Assembly (NCBI GenBank): GCA_015657535.1
Contig: JADHZB010000245.1
Coordinates: 1-39,233, forward strand
Direction of reading: 5' to 3'
Length of the DNA: 39,233 bases
From: Nephromyces sp. MM_2019
Lineage: Eukaryota; Apicomplexa; Aconoidasida; Nephromycida
The notes under the pieces were generated by a model that was not told where the DNA came from, made no database searches, and saw only the letters and a program-made list of their open reading frames with translations. This document shows positions 10,753 through 21,437 of the stretch, in pieces; position 1 is the stretch's first letter, and each line of letters opens with the position of its first letter. The translations under genes were made by a program, and so were the position numbers.

Positions 10753-13552
10753 TTATATAAGTGAAAAAAGTTCTGTATCATCAGAAGAGCTAATATTCAT
10801 AAGATTTGCAGTATTAGCTGTGTTAAGTCGGTACAATGCATTAAAAGCAAAATAAACATAATGAGCTGATCCAATAGGAAGAACTTATCATCTATGGTAA
10901 ACTTGGAGTGATGTGCGATTATATTTGTAGGGAGGTGTCCTGGTAATTCATCACAACTCCTAAATGAATTAAAATATATATTAACTAAACACTTCAATTG
11001 AACTTCTAGTACCTATTTTAATAAGATGTACTAAACTAAATATAAATGGGCTATGCAAAAGGTATACAATCTAGGCATCAATTTATGTACACTAGAAATG
11101 TATTATGGATTAGATACATTACCCAGATCCTATAAAGGCAAAAACCGAAGGAATTCGCTCAGAGAAGAAGGCAAAATCTTCACCACCCATAGCTGGTTTT
11201 ACTACTTGGGCTCCATTGCCATGGCCATTATTCATAGCTTTCAATCCTTTGTTAAAGAGTTCAAATTTCTCCTTATCATTCTCTAGGGCTGGGTATGCAA
11301 CCGCCATTTTTTGAGTCAAATTGGCGGTACAACCATATGATTTGGCAATCTTTTCAGCAATGGTGTTAATGCGAAAATTAATGTAATTTCTCGTTTCTGT
11401 TTTTAGTGCACGTATTGTTCCTCCAATTTGAATAGAATCGGGGGTAATATTTGTTGCCCTGGAACTTGAGTTGAACAAGCACACAGATACCAAGCCAGCT
11501 TTATCATGTTAAAAATATAATTCGCGTGCATATAGATCATATATAGCTCCGACAAGGGCTACGTCTGCTGGTATAGGGTCAGTGGATAAATGATGCTCAG
11601 CAGCATGACCTCCTCTGCCAGTTATAGTTATCACAAAACTGAATATGGAGATAAATTTTAGAGGTATTCGATTTGAGGAATACGAAGAAAATAAATGGAT
11701 ATGGTGATAGTTTAAGGGCTCATGTGTGTGATTATATTAGGATGTGTCTAGTAATCTATGTAAAAAAACGTGCCGGGGAAAAAGTAACTTGGGAGAAGGT
11801 ATAATTGAGCATGAGTTAATGAAAAAGTTTAAGAGGAAACAAGCATTATTTGTTAGGAATTATATAAAGAGTTGGGTTAAAATCTTTAAAAGAATTGTAA
11901 AAACTAGTCTCTGCCAAATTGATTTGTTCAAGGGATCAATGCAATAGTGTTGAGGGAAAATTACTTACTCGATTGCTGCAGCACCAAATGGGCCAAGTGT
12001 AGAGCGCATAGTTCCTGTGGGTAGACCACCTGTTACGTGTAATCCAAATGCCATTAGGGCAGTTGGAAATCGTTCTATAACTCCTTCTTCAGCCATAATA
12101 TGGCCACTACCACCTCCCTCTTTGCCAGGTTGAAATATAAGCTTAACAGTTCCCTAAGTAAAGTAATGAAATGATCTTAGAGGATTTATACAACTTTAAT
12201 TGCTGGTACACGAGAGGAAATTTATATAGAGGTTCAACACGGAAAAAATTATACATTACAAAATCCTTTCACGAAATCATATAAATTTAGATTTGGGAGC
12301 ACAAAAATATGAAAAGTCCATAGTTACATATTTACATAAAGTATCAACTTTATATATGAATATTATTACAAAATGTACAAGTCCTTATATAGAGTATCAC
12401 TCACTTCTGAATCCTTCTCGTTATTTTTCAAGAGTTGAGCGGCTCCCAATAGCATAGTAGCATGAGCATCATGCCCACAGGCGTGTATTTTCCCTTCATG
12501 TTTTGATTTAAAAGGAAATTCATTCTATATCAAAAATTGTAAATATCAATACATTAAGGGAGTTTAGAATACACAAATATAAAAACTAACCACAATGTTT
12601 ATCAATATAAAGAGGTTGTACCTTTTCAATTTGAATGTATATTTTAAGATTAATAGGCTTATATGCGTAATCATAAAGGTCATGTGTTTTTGAGGTTATT
12701 AGAATGATTTAAATCAAAATTAAAAGATCAAATATACATCCTCAAAAATCGGAAGTGCGTCAATATCAGCCCTCAAGAGTACACAGGGAGGAGATCCTGT
12801 GCTTATTTCTGCAACTACTCCAGTGCCAGGTGGTGAGTCTGCATTTAAGTAATCTTTTCCCCATCCTTCAGTGTAGTTAACTCCAATATCCTTTAAAAAG
12901 ATAAATAAAATTTCTATGACTGATTATCTAAATTAGTATTTTATTCTGTATACAAAAAAATAATATATTGTACATGAACTATAATAAGCCATATTTAACT
13001 TCTTTTGGGCGGTAATTAGGTATAAATAATTAGTGTATATTGCCTTTGTGTTTAATGGTAAAAATGTTTGCATATATTTTTGTATATGTTTATGTGCAGG
13101 TGTATGTTTCAAACTTGATAGTGTAATTTGAATTTTAAGGCTTAGGTATGCAATTTATATCTGCAAAGTTTGTTTATAAATATCTGCTAATATCGATAAT
13201 GAGATTTATTTTAATGGATAAAAAACCTAAGATTAAAAAAATGGAAAAGGGGAGATTTTATGATCAAATTATAATGAATCTTTCTCCTCTTAAGCTTTAG
13301 AAAACTTTTAGTTATCTATTATGAATCTTATTAATTCACCCTTAGGGTTTCTTGGATATAATAGGACGTTTTGAATTCTTTGAAATAGAGTTCAGGGTGT
13401 TGATGTAACCACCGCCTTGTCTCAACTAAAAGATCTTCGATGTTCTTTGTGTTGTTATAGAAATACTCATATGATGAAGGGATTCTAGCACAAAAAATAT
13501 TTGAAAGAGGGCTGATTAAAATAATCAGTTGAATGTATGCAAATATAGGCAT
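10753..13552 (-). pseudogene. Secreted M20D amidohydrolase (plant ILR1-like), six exons, two lesions
   Basis: M20D peptidase/amidohydrolase, the family that cleaves amide-linked amino acids (auxin-amino-acid conjugates in plants, hippurate and p-aminobenzoyl-glutamate in bacteria). Exons: 13340-13552, 12738-12890, 12405-12524, 11969-12153, 11123-11638 and 10753-10959, all with GT..AG borders and compatible phases. The protein would be about 464 residues. The order is a signal peptide (MPIFAYIQLIILISPLSNIF), RRWLHQHPEL, RADIDALPI, the metal motif [25 protein letters not shown], the ligand His in FGLHVTGG, GRGGHAAEHH, GGEDFAFF and the last ligand AHHS. All expected zinc/manganese ligands remain. 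Two lesions break it. An in-frame TAA in exon 5 (11509-11511) falls where the family has an unconserved residue. A one-base deficit in exon 6 near 10880-10884 moves the conserved PIGSAHYVYFA segment out of frame. Either this is a young pseudogene or the assembly has two errors. Confidence 0.8.
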
Positions 13553-15483
13553 TAATTTTAAGTATTAAGTATCTAAAAATTATCATTAACTTAGTTTCAA
13601 ATATTTAAACACAAGGGTTTTATTTTATAAGTGATAAATGGCAAAATTTTGTAGGAGCTATCAAGTTATCAATTTAAAACCCAATCGTGTTGAACGAAAT
13701 ACCTTATGACAACATTTTATAAGATAGATTGGTGAAATACACAACCCTGCTGTTACTTGGAGTAGTTTTTAGTAAATGATTTTTTATTCAATAATATGAG
13801 TGCGCAAGGTTAGTATCAACTTCTGAATATATCAGCAAGTAAAGAGAAATCAAGCAAATCATAATTAAAACAGAAATTAAATTTTACAAAAGTAGTGGTT
13901 GTTTCTTGCTGTAACTGATTGGTTTGAATTTAAATATGACTTTTTATACATTTAAAAATTAGCCCAAGCAGTTCTGCATATTTGCTTCTAAAAAGCTAAG
14001 TGCTATGTGAAGATAACAATATCCATTTTTTTACTATAAATTATTGCGCCTCTGATAAGATTTTTTTGCCTAACATAACCATTTCATAATATTTCACCCT
14101 AGAAGTTCAAATTGCATGCTAAGTAGCTCAAACTAATCAGGGCATTGACTTTCATTTATTTAAGCTTCGGAAATATCTATCTAAAGATTGATTACCTACT
14201 TAGATTTATCATATTGAGAAATGTGAATTTTCACTTAATTTTTAAAAATTTCATAATCTGCGTATTTCAACTTTAATCCTCATTGACTAATTATGTGCTT
14301 GTTACAGTAAACAATTAATTTATTAAAAATATTTTATTCAGGTAACTCCTTTAAAAGATTTGAATCCAATTAGTCCCTCTAGAAATCTCTATGTCAACTA
14401 AATCAATCTTAATGGAAATTTTACAGGATACTCACTTTGGAGTGATGTTGAGCTATATTAATAATAAAGTCATTGGAATTAAAAATGCTTAAAAAATTCT
14501 TGAATTCTAAGCTATAAAATTTCATTATCAAACGTTCCGAAGCATAGCAAAATATATTATACTCCAATAAGCATCTAAATGCAATAAAAGCATTTTAGCT
14601 ACCAAACAAAATGTTTGTTTAACTTTTTTAAGAGCAATCCCAATAATTTAATCTGACAATACTAGGTAAACATTTATGTCATAAAGCATTGAATCACTTA
14701 CTTTAAAAATGATTTAATTTGGTTAGTAAATTGTAGTAGTAGGGGAAATTTCCCATCTCTTTATGTTTGCCTTGAGCTCATATTGAAACAACAATTTGAA
14801 ATTTAGAGAATTCTCTTTAACAAGTTTACCTGTTTGTAAGATTTGGCATTTTAACATTTTCCAGTTTTTTCTTGCCGTTATGTAGTATTATTGTGTTAAC
14901 AAATGATAGTCTACTTGTAAATATTAAACAGGTCCTTTTCAATGTGGTGATTATTTTCAAAATTAGTTATAACTCTTTAGTCCTCTTTGTTTCTTTTCTC
15001 TAATTTGAGAACTTATCGTTTATCTTAAATTTAATTATATTTATGTAACATCATCATTTATGAGTTTTTTAAATTTTGTTTCAAAATTTCAAGTGAATTA
15101 CTTACAATACAAATATTTGTTTTTATTAGTTTTTATACTGTAATGTCATTGTTATGAGAAAGTTAAAAATAATTGTTTATAATATTGAGTTTTACACAAA
15201 AATACTAGACGGTTTTTTATTTACATATAAAAATATGAACTAAGGTAAATTTTAAAAAATTTGGTAATATTATACAATAAACAAATATTTAAACAAAATT
15301 ATTAATAAAATAAAAACAAGATAGAAACATGCTAAGTTACAAGATAGTATCGTTTATATATCATAATTAATGTAGTTGTTTAAAATATATATGTATAGCA
15401 ACAAAAATTTAATACATTTTAGTTAAGATAAAAAATTTGATGTTAGTATAGGTATTGACGCAGTTGAGATATACTTTCAAAAA
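13553..15483. other. Intergenic between two minus-strand genes, no gene seen
   Basis: About 1.9 kb between the amidohydrolase start and the 3' end of the BT1-family transporter. It is AT-rich, with no open frame of 60 codons and no repeat or RNA recognised. It presumably holds the amidohydrolase promoter at its left end and the transporter 3'UTR at its right end. Confidence 0.5.
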
Positions 15484-17085
15484 TTAAACTTTCTGAGTAA
15501 CGTTTCCTTCTTCCCATTGTTTTGCAATCTGCTCATACTCTTCAATTACTTTTTTAGAATCTACTAGATTATCATTTGTAGTTGCATTCGGGATGAGAAG
15601 AAATACAAAAGGGACAGATATTAGTGGTCCTAATAGGTGAGCTACAGCTATAAGTGTAGATAAATTTTCGAAGTTACACCCTGATTCGACTGTTGTTCTG
15701 ATATCAAAAGCAGTCATTAAATAAGCTCCAAGTAATCTTGAAAGATTTCCACCATAATTCGAAGAAGAAGCAAGTAAAGCAAACATAGTAGACTCTACGT
15801 CTTTTGGACAAAGCTTCGCATTAATTATAACGCTTGGGATGTAATCAATCATATAAGTTACCTGGTAAATAATTGCATTACCCATAATATATGTTGCACT
15901 ATCTGATAAGCCGATAGCCTTGTTCCATCTGTTTACTATTACAAGATCAAAAATTGAAGCTCCCATTCTTAAAATAGTTGAAGTCCAATATATAAATCGA
16001 AAATTCCAGTCCATAAATATGACCTGATATATCGCAAGACCTACGATTTGAGCAACAATTCCTAAAGTTTGAACATATGATCTATAAAAAACCATATTAA
16101 AATGGGGGCCATCTGCGACACAATCTGACGAAGCAGTATACCAATAGTCTAATGCACCATTGATATTAAAATACAAGGCTTGTGACAAAAATTTGTAAGT
16201 ATTTACTTTGGCAATGCTTGGTTTTAAATAAATAAATGTAAGGATTACTATTAAAATTGTTACAGTTAACCCATAAGTAACCTGTACTATTTGAGTTGTG
16301 AACAATGCTATAAAGGTTGTTCCAATGCCTCCTACTCCCATTGCACTGGCTAAGAACATAGCTTTCCATTGTGCGCGTATTTTATCCACATCTAATTTAA
16401 AATTTTTTTCCTTTGGTACATTATCATCAATCATCCCTCCAATTGCAATAAAAGGTAAAGGGTGAACACCAAAAAAAGTGGAAATGACAAAAGCCCAACG
16501 AACATCAGAATAATCAGAAAGAGGACCTACAAATAAAGCCGGAGGAAGCATACCAGCCAGAGTTCCAAACCATGAGTATGTAACAAGGCTCCCTTTGGTT
16601 TTTGGTCGTTTTTTCATCTGTTCAACATATTTGCCTTCCAAGAGCAAATCATAACCCGAGGATTGCATTTTCAAGAGAAAATAGAAAAAGGCTGGTAAAT
16701 AGGTATATGTTGCTGTTACCTCAAGAGGAAAAGCTGCAAGCGATAAAGTACCTATGGCTCCTAATATATTAAAGATGAATAAATATGATGCTTTTTGGTA
16801 ACCAAATATGGGAAATGTATCACTTATGACACCAATGAAACCTTTGGCAGTCCAAGGTGTGTGACCCGCAGCAGAATTTATTTGAAAAGTTACACCTTCT
16901 TGGCCTATAGCTTGGTAATATGGTAATTCAGCAAAATCGGCAAAGTGGTGCATAGACCCTTTTACACTTATATATGTGCTGGTCATAAGTAGGAAAAACG
17001 GCATACCAAAGTTATCTCTCAAAGACTTAAGATAATAATATAAACTAACTGGGCTAAAATCCGCCAGTTTTTTCATAGCCCCCAT
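15484..17085 (-). CDS. Folate-biopterin transporter (BT1/FBT family)
   Basis: Single-exon 533-residue polytopic protein of the BT1 (folate-biopterin transporter) branch of the major facilitator superfamily, known from trypanosomatids, plants/cyanobacteria and apicomplexans, where members move folates, pterins or pABA. The hallmark WTAKGFIGVISDTFPIFGYQ occurs at residues 78-97, with GVISD and FPIFGY conserved. The C-terminal half carries a second conserved block: RWNKAIGLSDSATYIMGNAI, then LCPKDVESTMFALLASSSNYG and a following LGAYL. About twelve hydrophobic segments are visible, and the polar stretches near residues 215-240 and at the C-terminus are probably cytoplasmic. The length is typical. 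The ATG at 17085 is chosen because stops lie closely upstream. A donor-like site about 0.65 kb upstream on the same strand hints at a 5'UTR intron. The substrate cannot be told from sequence. Confidence 0.88.
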   Translation of the reverse strand: MGAMKKLADFSPVSLYYYLKSLRDNFGMPFFLLMTSTYISVKGSMHHFADFAELPYYQAIGQEGVTFQINSAAGHTPWTAKGFIGVISDTFPIFGYQKASYLFIFNILGAIGTLSLAAFPLEVTATYTYLPAFFYFLLKMQSSGYDLLLEGKYVEQMKKRPKTKGSLVTYSWFGTLAGMLPPALFVGPLSDYSDVRWAFVISTFFGVHPLPFIAIGGMIDDNVPKEKNFKLDVDKIRAQWKAMFLASAMGVGGIGTTFIALFTTQIVQVTYGLTVTILIVILTFIYLKPSIAKVNTYKFLSQALYFNINGALDYWYTASSDCVADGPHFNMVFYRSYVQTLGIVAQIVGLAIYQVIFMDWNFRFIYWTSTILRMGASIFDLVIVNRWNKAIGLSDSATYIMGNAIIYQVTYMIDYIPSVIINAKLCPKDVESTMFALLASSSNYGGNLSRLLGAYLMTAFDIRTTVESGCNFENLSTLIAVAHLLGPLISVPFVFLLIPNATTNDNLVDSKKVIEEYEQIAKQWEEGNVTQKV

Positions 17086-20000
17086 TTTGTTGATTTGAAA
17101 ATAAAAATATATATTTCAAGTTGTGCTCTAGCAATTAATTTTCAAGTAAAAGTGCTCTACTAAGTATTTTATTATTAAGAGTGCTAGCACATATTTTAAA
17201 AGTAAATGTGTTCTTGCAATTAAAATAAATTTATGTTTTTCACGTTTATTTGCATTTGCATACTTAATATATTTTATTGATGAGTTGATATTACTTGGAT
17301 AAATTTCATAAGTAATAAGTTAAGATAAAAAGTATAAATTGAGATTAAACCTTCAAAGTTAAATTTCTGTTGGTTTTTGTTAGTTGATAAAAATTATGAG
17401 CAAAAAAGGTCAATTTTTCAAATGGTACGATTTTTTTTTTTAAAGCTGTCTGATGTTTAAAATTGAGTGATTCAATTAACTAAATGTGGTTTAGTTTATT
17501 TAAATTTTATACAATTGAATGAAATCTCAATATGTTGCACTAAATTTTTAAAAGCGTGTAGCTATTTTTATGACTGTGTACTATTACGTTTAATTGGACA
17601 TCTTTTTTAAGCAACGTTTCTAATTATTTTAGCGACATGTTATGTAATTTTTCATAAAAGGAGTATTAAATTCTAATTTTACTTGCACATTTTAAGCAAA
17701 CAAAAGCAAACCAAGAAAGAAGGAGTTACGTATACTTACCACAGAGTATAAAAAAATGCGGTGATCTTATTTTAGGCAAGATCGCTGCGAAGCTTAGTTC
17801 ATTAAGCTATTTAGTAAGAAATACATACATACAGTTTTTTATATACAAAATTTTGTAGCATTCAATTGTTCTTGGTAATAGAAACACTTCGTGACAATAG
17901 CTGTTAAACTCAATATTAGTATTTAAGTAAGCTAACAGATTACAACATTCGAGATACTTTTAAAATCATCTAGTATAAACCATGGCATTGATTTTGATTT
18001 AGTTCTTTAACTTACTAATCTTGTCTCAATCATTTTTAAGTGAGCTATTTTATGTAACTAACCTTAAAGTTATTTAAGCATTTATACGTTCAGCTCAATT
18101 TATAACTACATAGAGCTACTAGCCTATTCAGTTTTATACTTGATAAATTAGAAATTAATAAAAAAAAAATCAAGCCTATTTCGATAGATTGGATTAAATA
18201 AATTGCCAATGTTAAATTCTCATATATATCCCAGGCTATTTTTATATAAATTCCACTTTTATTAATTATTTTTTGCCCTTTGTTAATTTTATAGGTGAAT
18301 TTTTTTAATTCTTAAGATGATATTAAAAAATAAATTTATTGGGCTTTTATTGAACCAAAAGTTTTTTCTTAAAACTTCTGAATCACAAAGATAAAGAGCT
18401 AGTAAAGTAAAGTGTATATAATTACATAGATAAATATGATGCTTATTTCAATCTAATAGCTGAATCTCCAAATTTGCCTATTATTACAAAAACATGTAGC
18501 AATATTTGAAATTAACAACAGATGAAAATGATATTTTAGCAGGATTAAATTTGGTTCAAGTTTTTAAGCATCTTAAGCTTATAGTAAATGTACCAACGTG
18601 ATTACCACAAAAAATAGACAATGAAGAAGTTAAAATTTAACATACATCCACACCTGCTATGATTCTCTGGAATTTTTCAGCAGTTATAAATAAATAATAT
18701 TAAGGAGCCAGTTTTTGTATACTAGGTATTAATACAATTAGCTATATTCTAAAATTAATTCTGAACCTTAGCAAGGATGTATTTTTTTTTTACACAAAGA
18801 CCTGATCATATGAGGATTAATAGTGACATAAAAATTTTTAATTATAACTTTACTTGTTACTCAATATTCTGAATAACCTCACTTAATCTGGTAAAATTTA
18901 TTTTAATTAAGATAGTTGTTCAGTGGAGAGTCAAACAAAAGATAATGCTAAGCTTAGGCATTCGTATTTTTCTTACTTTATTCATTAAAAGCGAGATTAA
19001 GGGTTTGAATGCATAACACAACGACAAAGTTCTAAAGGTATAAACGACTTTGTTTAAGAAAAAAAACTTGAAAACTTTTTATAAGCTTGAACTAGAAAAT
19101 TTAAGACTAGAGAGTCTAAAACACGATCTTATTAATACCCGACCCTAATGATTATATACGGAGCAACTATTTTACAAAAATTCGTAAAAATGTTATGATT
19201 AGGAAATTACAGGAATTTTTTTTTATAAATTAATTTACAGATTATCACTAATACTTATTGTAATTAGTAATATGTATCAATCATATTAATAATTTTGTGC
19301 AAAGAGCTGATGTGACATTTGTGTGTAGAATTAACTGTTCTATAGGTATAAGGTACTTTTGTTAAGCTTATAGTTTAGCTTTAAATTGGTTCACTCTTAA
19401 TGAGTTTGTTAAGTATGTGCGTTTTATGAGCTAGAATTTTAAATTGTCTTATTATTGTTACCTGCGATATCTGACAGGCTATGTATCACAATTTGTTGAG
19501 CTAATACTGTACTTAAAAGTTTTTAAATTCGTCAACAGTTCACTTTTTAGTAATACCTGAGCTTATGCTCGTTACACTCTAATGTACAGTTTGAAAGCAG
19601 ACACCAAAAAAAAAATCATTGTGTAAACACTGCGCGAGTGTGTGTATGATTTATCATTGCATGTTTGGGTTGTTTGATTACGTATGTCATTTATAAGTTC
19701 TATGTGTACTTTTATTGCCCAAGTAGCTGCTAAAATGAGCCACACTTGTTAGTAGACGGTACAGTTTAGTTTAGTGTTGTTTATGTGTGTAATTTTAGCT
19801 ATAAATTATATATATACCTACATGCTGTTTATGCATAACTTGTGTTTGTATTAAGCAAAGGGATCGTTGCAAATGTAATATATGTATTAATTAATGTGTA
19901 ATAATTACAATTACTAAACGTATGTGTGTGTATTAATTAATGTGTAATTACAGCTACCCAACGTATGTATGTGTAGCTTTTTGAACAATGAGAGCGCATT

Positions 20001-20593
20001 GATGTCACGTGTGTATCTAGTAACTAGTCTTAAGCTCGTGTCTGTTAAATATTGGGTGTGTGAAACAGTGAGTCATGTGTAAGCAGTTGATGCAGCCGAT
20101 GTTTTGCTGTATGAAACTAAAGGAGCTGTGTGCGGGCTTAATACATGTTACGTATGTGCTTACCTATTGGGTGTTATTAATTATATAATATTAAAGGCAT
20201 TTACATAACACAATGTACTATGATTGTTTATGTGTAGCGTCCGAGTATGTTTGAGCCTATCTGGTAGTTACTTATTATAAACTTTAAGCACAATTTTTGT
20301 CTAAGTAGTGTATCAATTTCTGAGTGTAATCAAATGCCTATGCCTAAATAGTGTACGTATTGACAGAAAATTGATGATGTGTAGTAAAATACATATGTAA
20401 TAAAATTTGTAAGTTTTTGAACACCTTGCAAATTGAAACATTTATTTGTTTTCACTTGATTTTGAATTTGATAGAATCATTTCTTCCACACACCCATACT
20501 TACAAACAATCTCACTAAATTGTCGTATGTTCCCTAATTTCCTTTATTTTTCCCCAGGTAACATTCCAATTCTCAATTTATTCGTTATCTCTA
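17086..20593. other. Long intergenic region, no gene seen
   Basis: About 3.5 kb of AT-rich DNA with dense stops on both strands. From 17725 to 17860 there is a donor-like (or U1-5'-end-like) word, a hairpin and a U-rich motif, discussed under findings. From about 19620 to 20350 the plus strand is TG-rich (tgtgtgt, tatgtgt), with an imperfect 46-bp direct duplication of tgtattaattaatgtgtaat (19883 and 19929). Confidence 0.5.
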
Positions 20594-20695
20594 TATAACC
20601 TCTTATATATACTTATGATTAGATATGTATAACCTCTTATATATACTTATGATTAGATATGTATAACCTCTTATATATACTTATGATTAGATATG
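20594..20695. repeat. 34-bp tandem repeat, three perfect copies
   Basis: Three identical head-to-tail units, each beginning tataacctcttatatatact and ending gattagatatg, start at 20594, 20628 and 20662. The array ends 742 bases upstream of the proteasome subunit start. Perfect identity suggests recent expansion. Confidence 0.95.
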
Positions 20696-21437
20696 TGCCT
20701 TTATGCACATTTCGATAAACATACCACAGACCTCTGTATAAATCTTTATGCTTTCGGATATCTGTGCTTTTGAGCATATATTTAAGATAGCTTTTCGATT
20801 TGTTTATTTAGATTTCTGCTCACGCGTGTGTATCTATAAGCGTGTTGGCTTGTTTATGTACATCATTTGGGTAGTAAATACGTGCTTCTATTTATATAGA
20901 TTTATTTGCATGTGTGTATATATACTGTTCATTGATAAGAGGAGAGGGTGTTTTTTATTTGCTACTGTTGGTATTTTGCATATGAAACTGTTAATATATC
21001 TAGGTACAACCAGCCCACACTGCTAATGCAATCAATTTTACTAGATATACTATACATATATATACATCTGCTTATGAATTTAACTAGATATTTATTTTCT
21101 GATCATTATCAAAACTTTAATTAAATGGGATGAACAACATACTAATAAGATTATGAACCTATAATTTACTTCATCAATAACAAAACTTTCTTGATGATAA
21201 TAAGATAGATTATACACTCTCATTTTGTTTGCAACTCTATGACGATACTCCTCTTTTTACACATGTAACAGTAGGCATATAAGAACATCTAAGACTCAAA
21301 ACTAATCGTTTAGTACACTTCTTATAATAGTAATATCAATTATATATATATTTATTCTCAAATACTTTTTTCAGTACAAGGTTAATCAAACACTCCTTTC
21401 TAACAAACTTCTAGTACTCTCTCATCACACACATAAA
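20696..21437. other. Upstream region of the proteasome gene
   Basis: AT-rich spacer between the tandem repeat and the PSMA2 start. The 92-codon frame at 20748-21026 is Cys/Phe/Tyr/Ile-rich with no recognisable motif and is not called as a gene. The last 60 bases become CA-rich (ctcatcacacacataaaATG), as seen next to other plus-strand genes here. Confidence 0.4.

Noticed and set aside
11053..11286. Plus-strand 77-codon frame, with another at 11744-11947
   Set aside because: The first is antisense to a conserved amidohydrolase exon. The second lies in an intron of that gene, and neither has a motif.
11509..11511. Reassignment of UAA to an amino acid as the explanation for the stop inside the amidohydrolase
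   Set aside because: The nucleoside transporter, BT1 transporter, PSMA2 and TRAP-like genes in the same window all end in TAA at the expected position, and the amidohydrolase also has an independent one-base deficit.
20748..21026. Plus-strand 92-codon frame upstream of PSMA2
   Set aside because: It has Cys/Tyr/Phe/Ile-rich composition typical of translated T-rich DNA, with no domain and no splice context.
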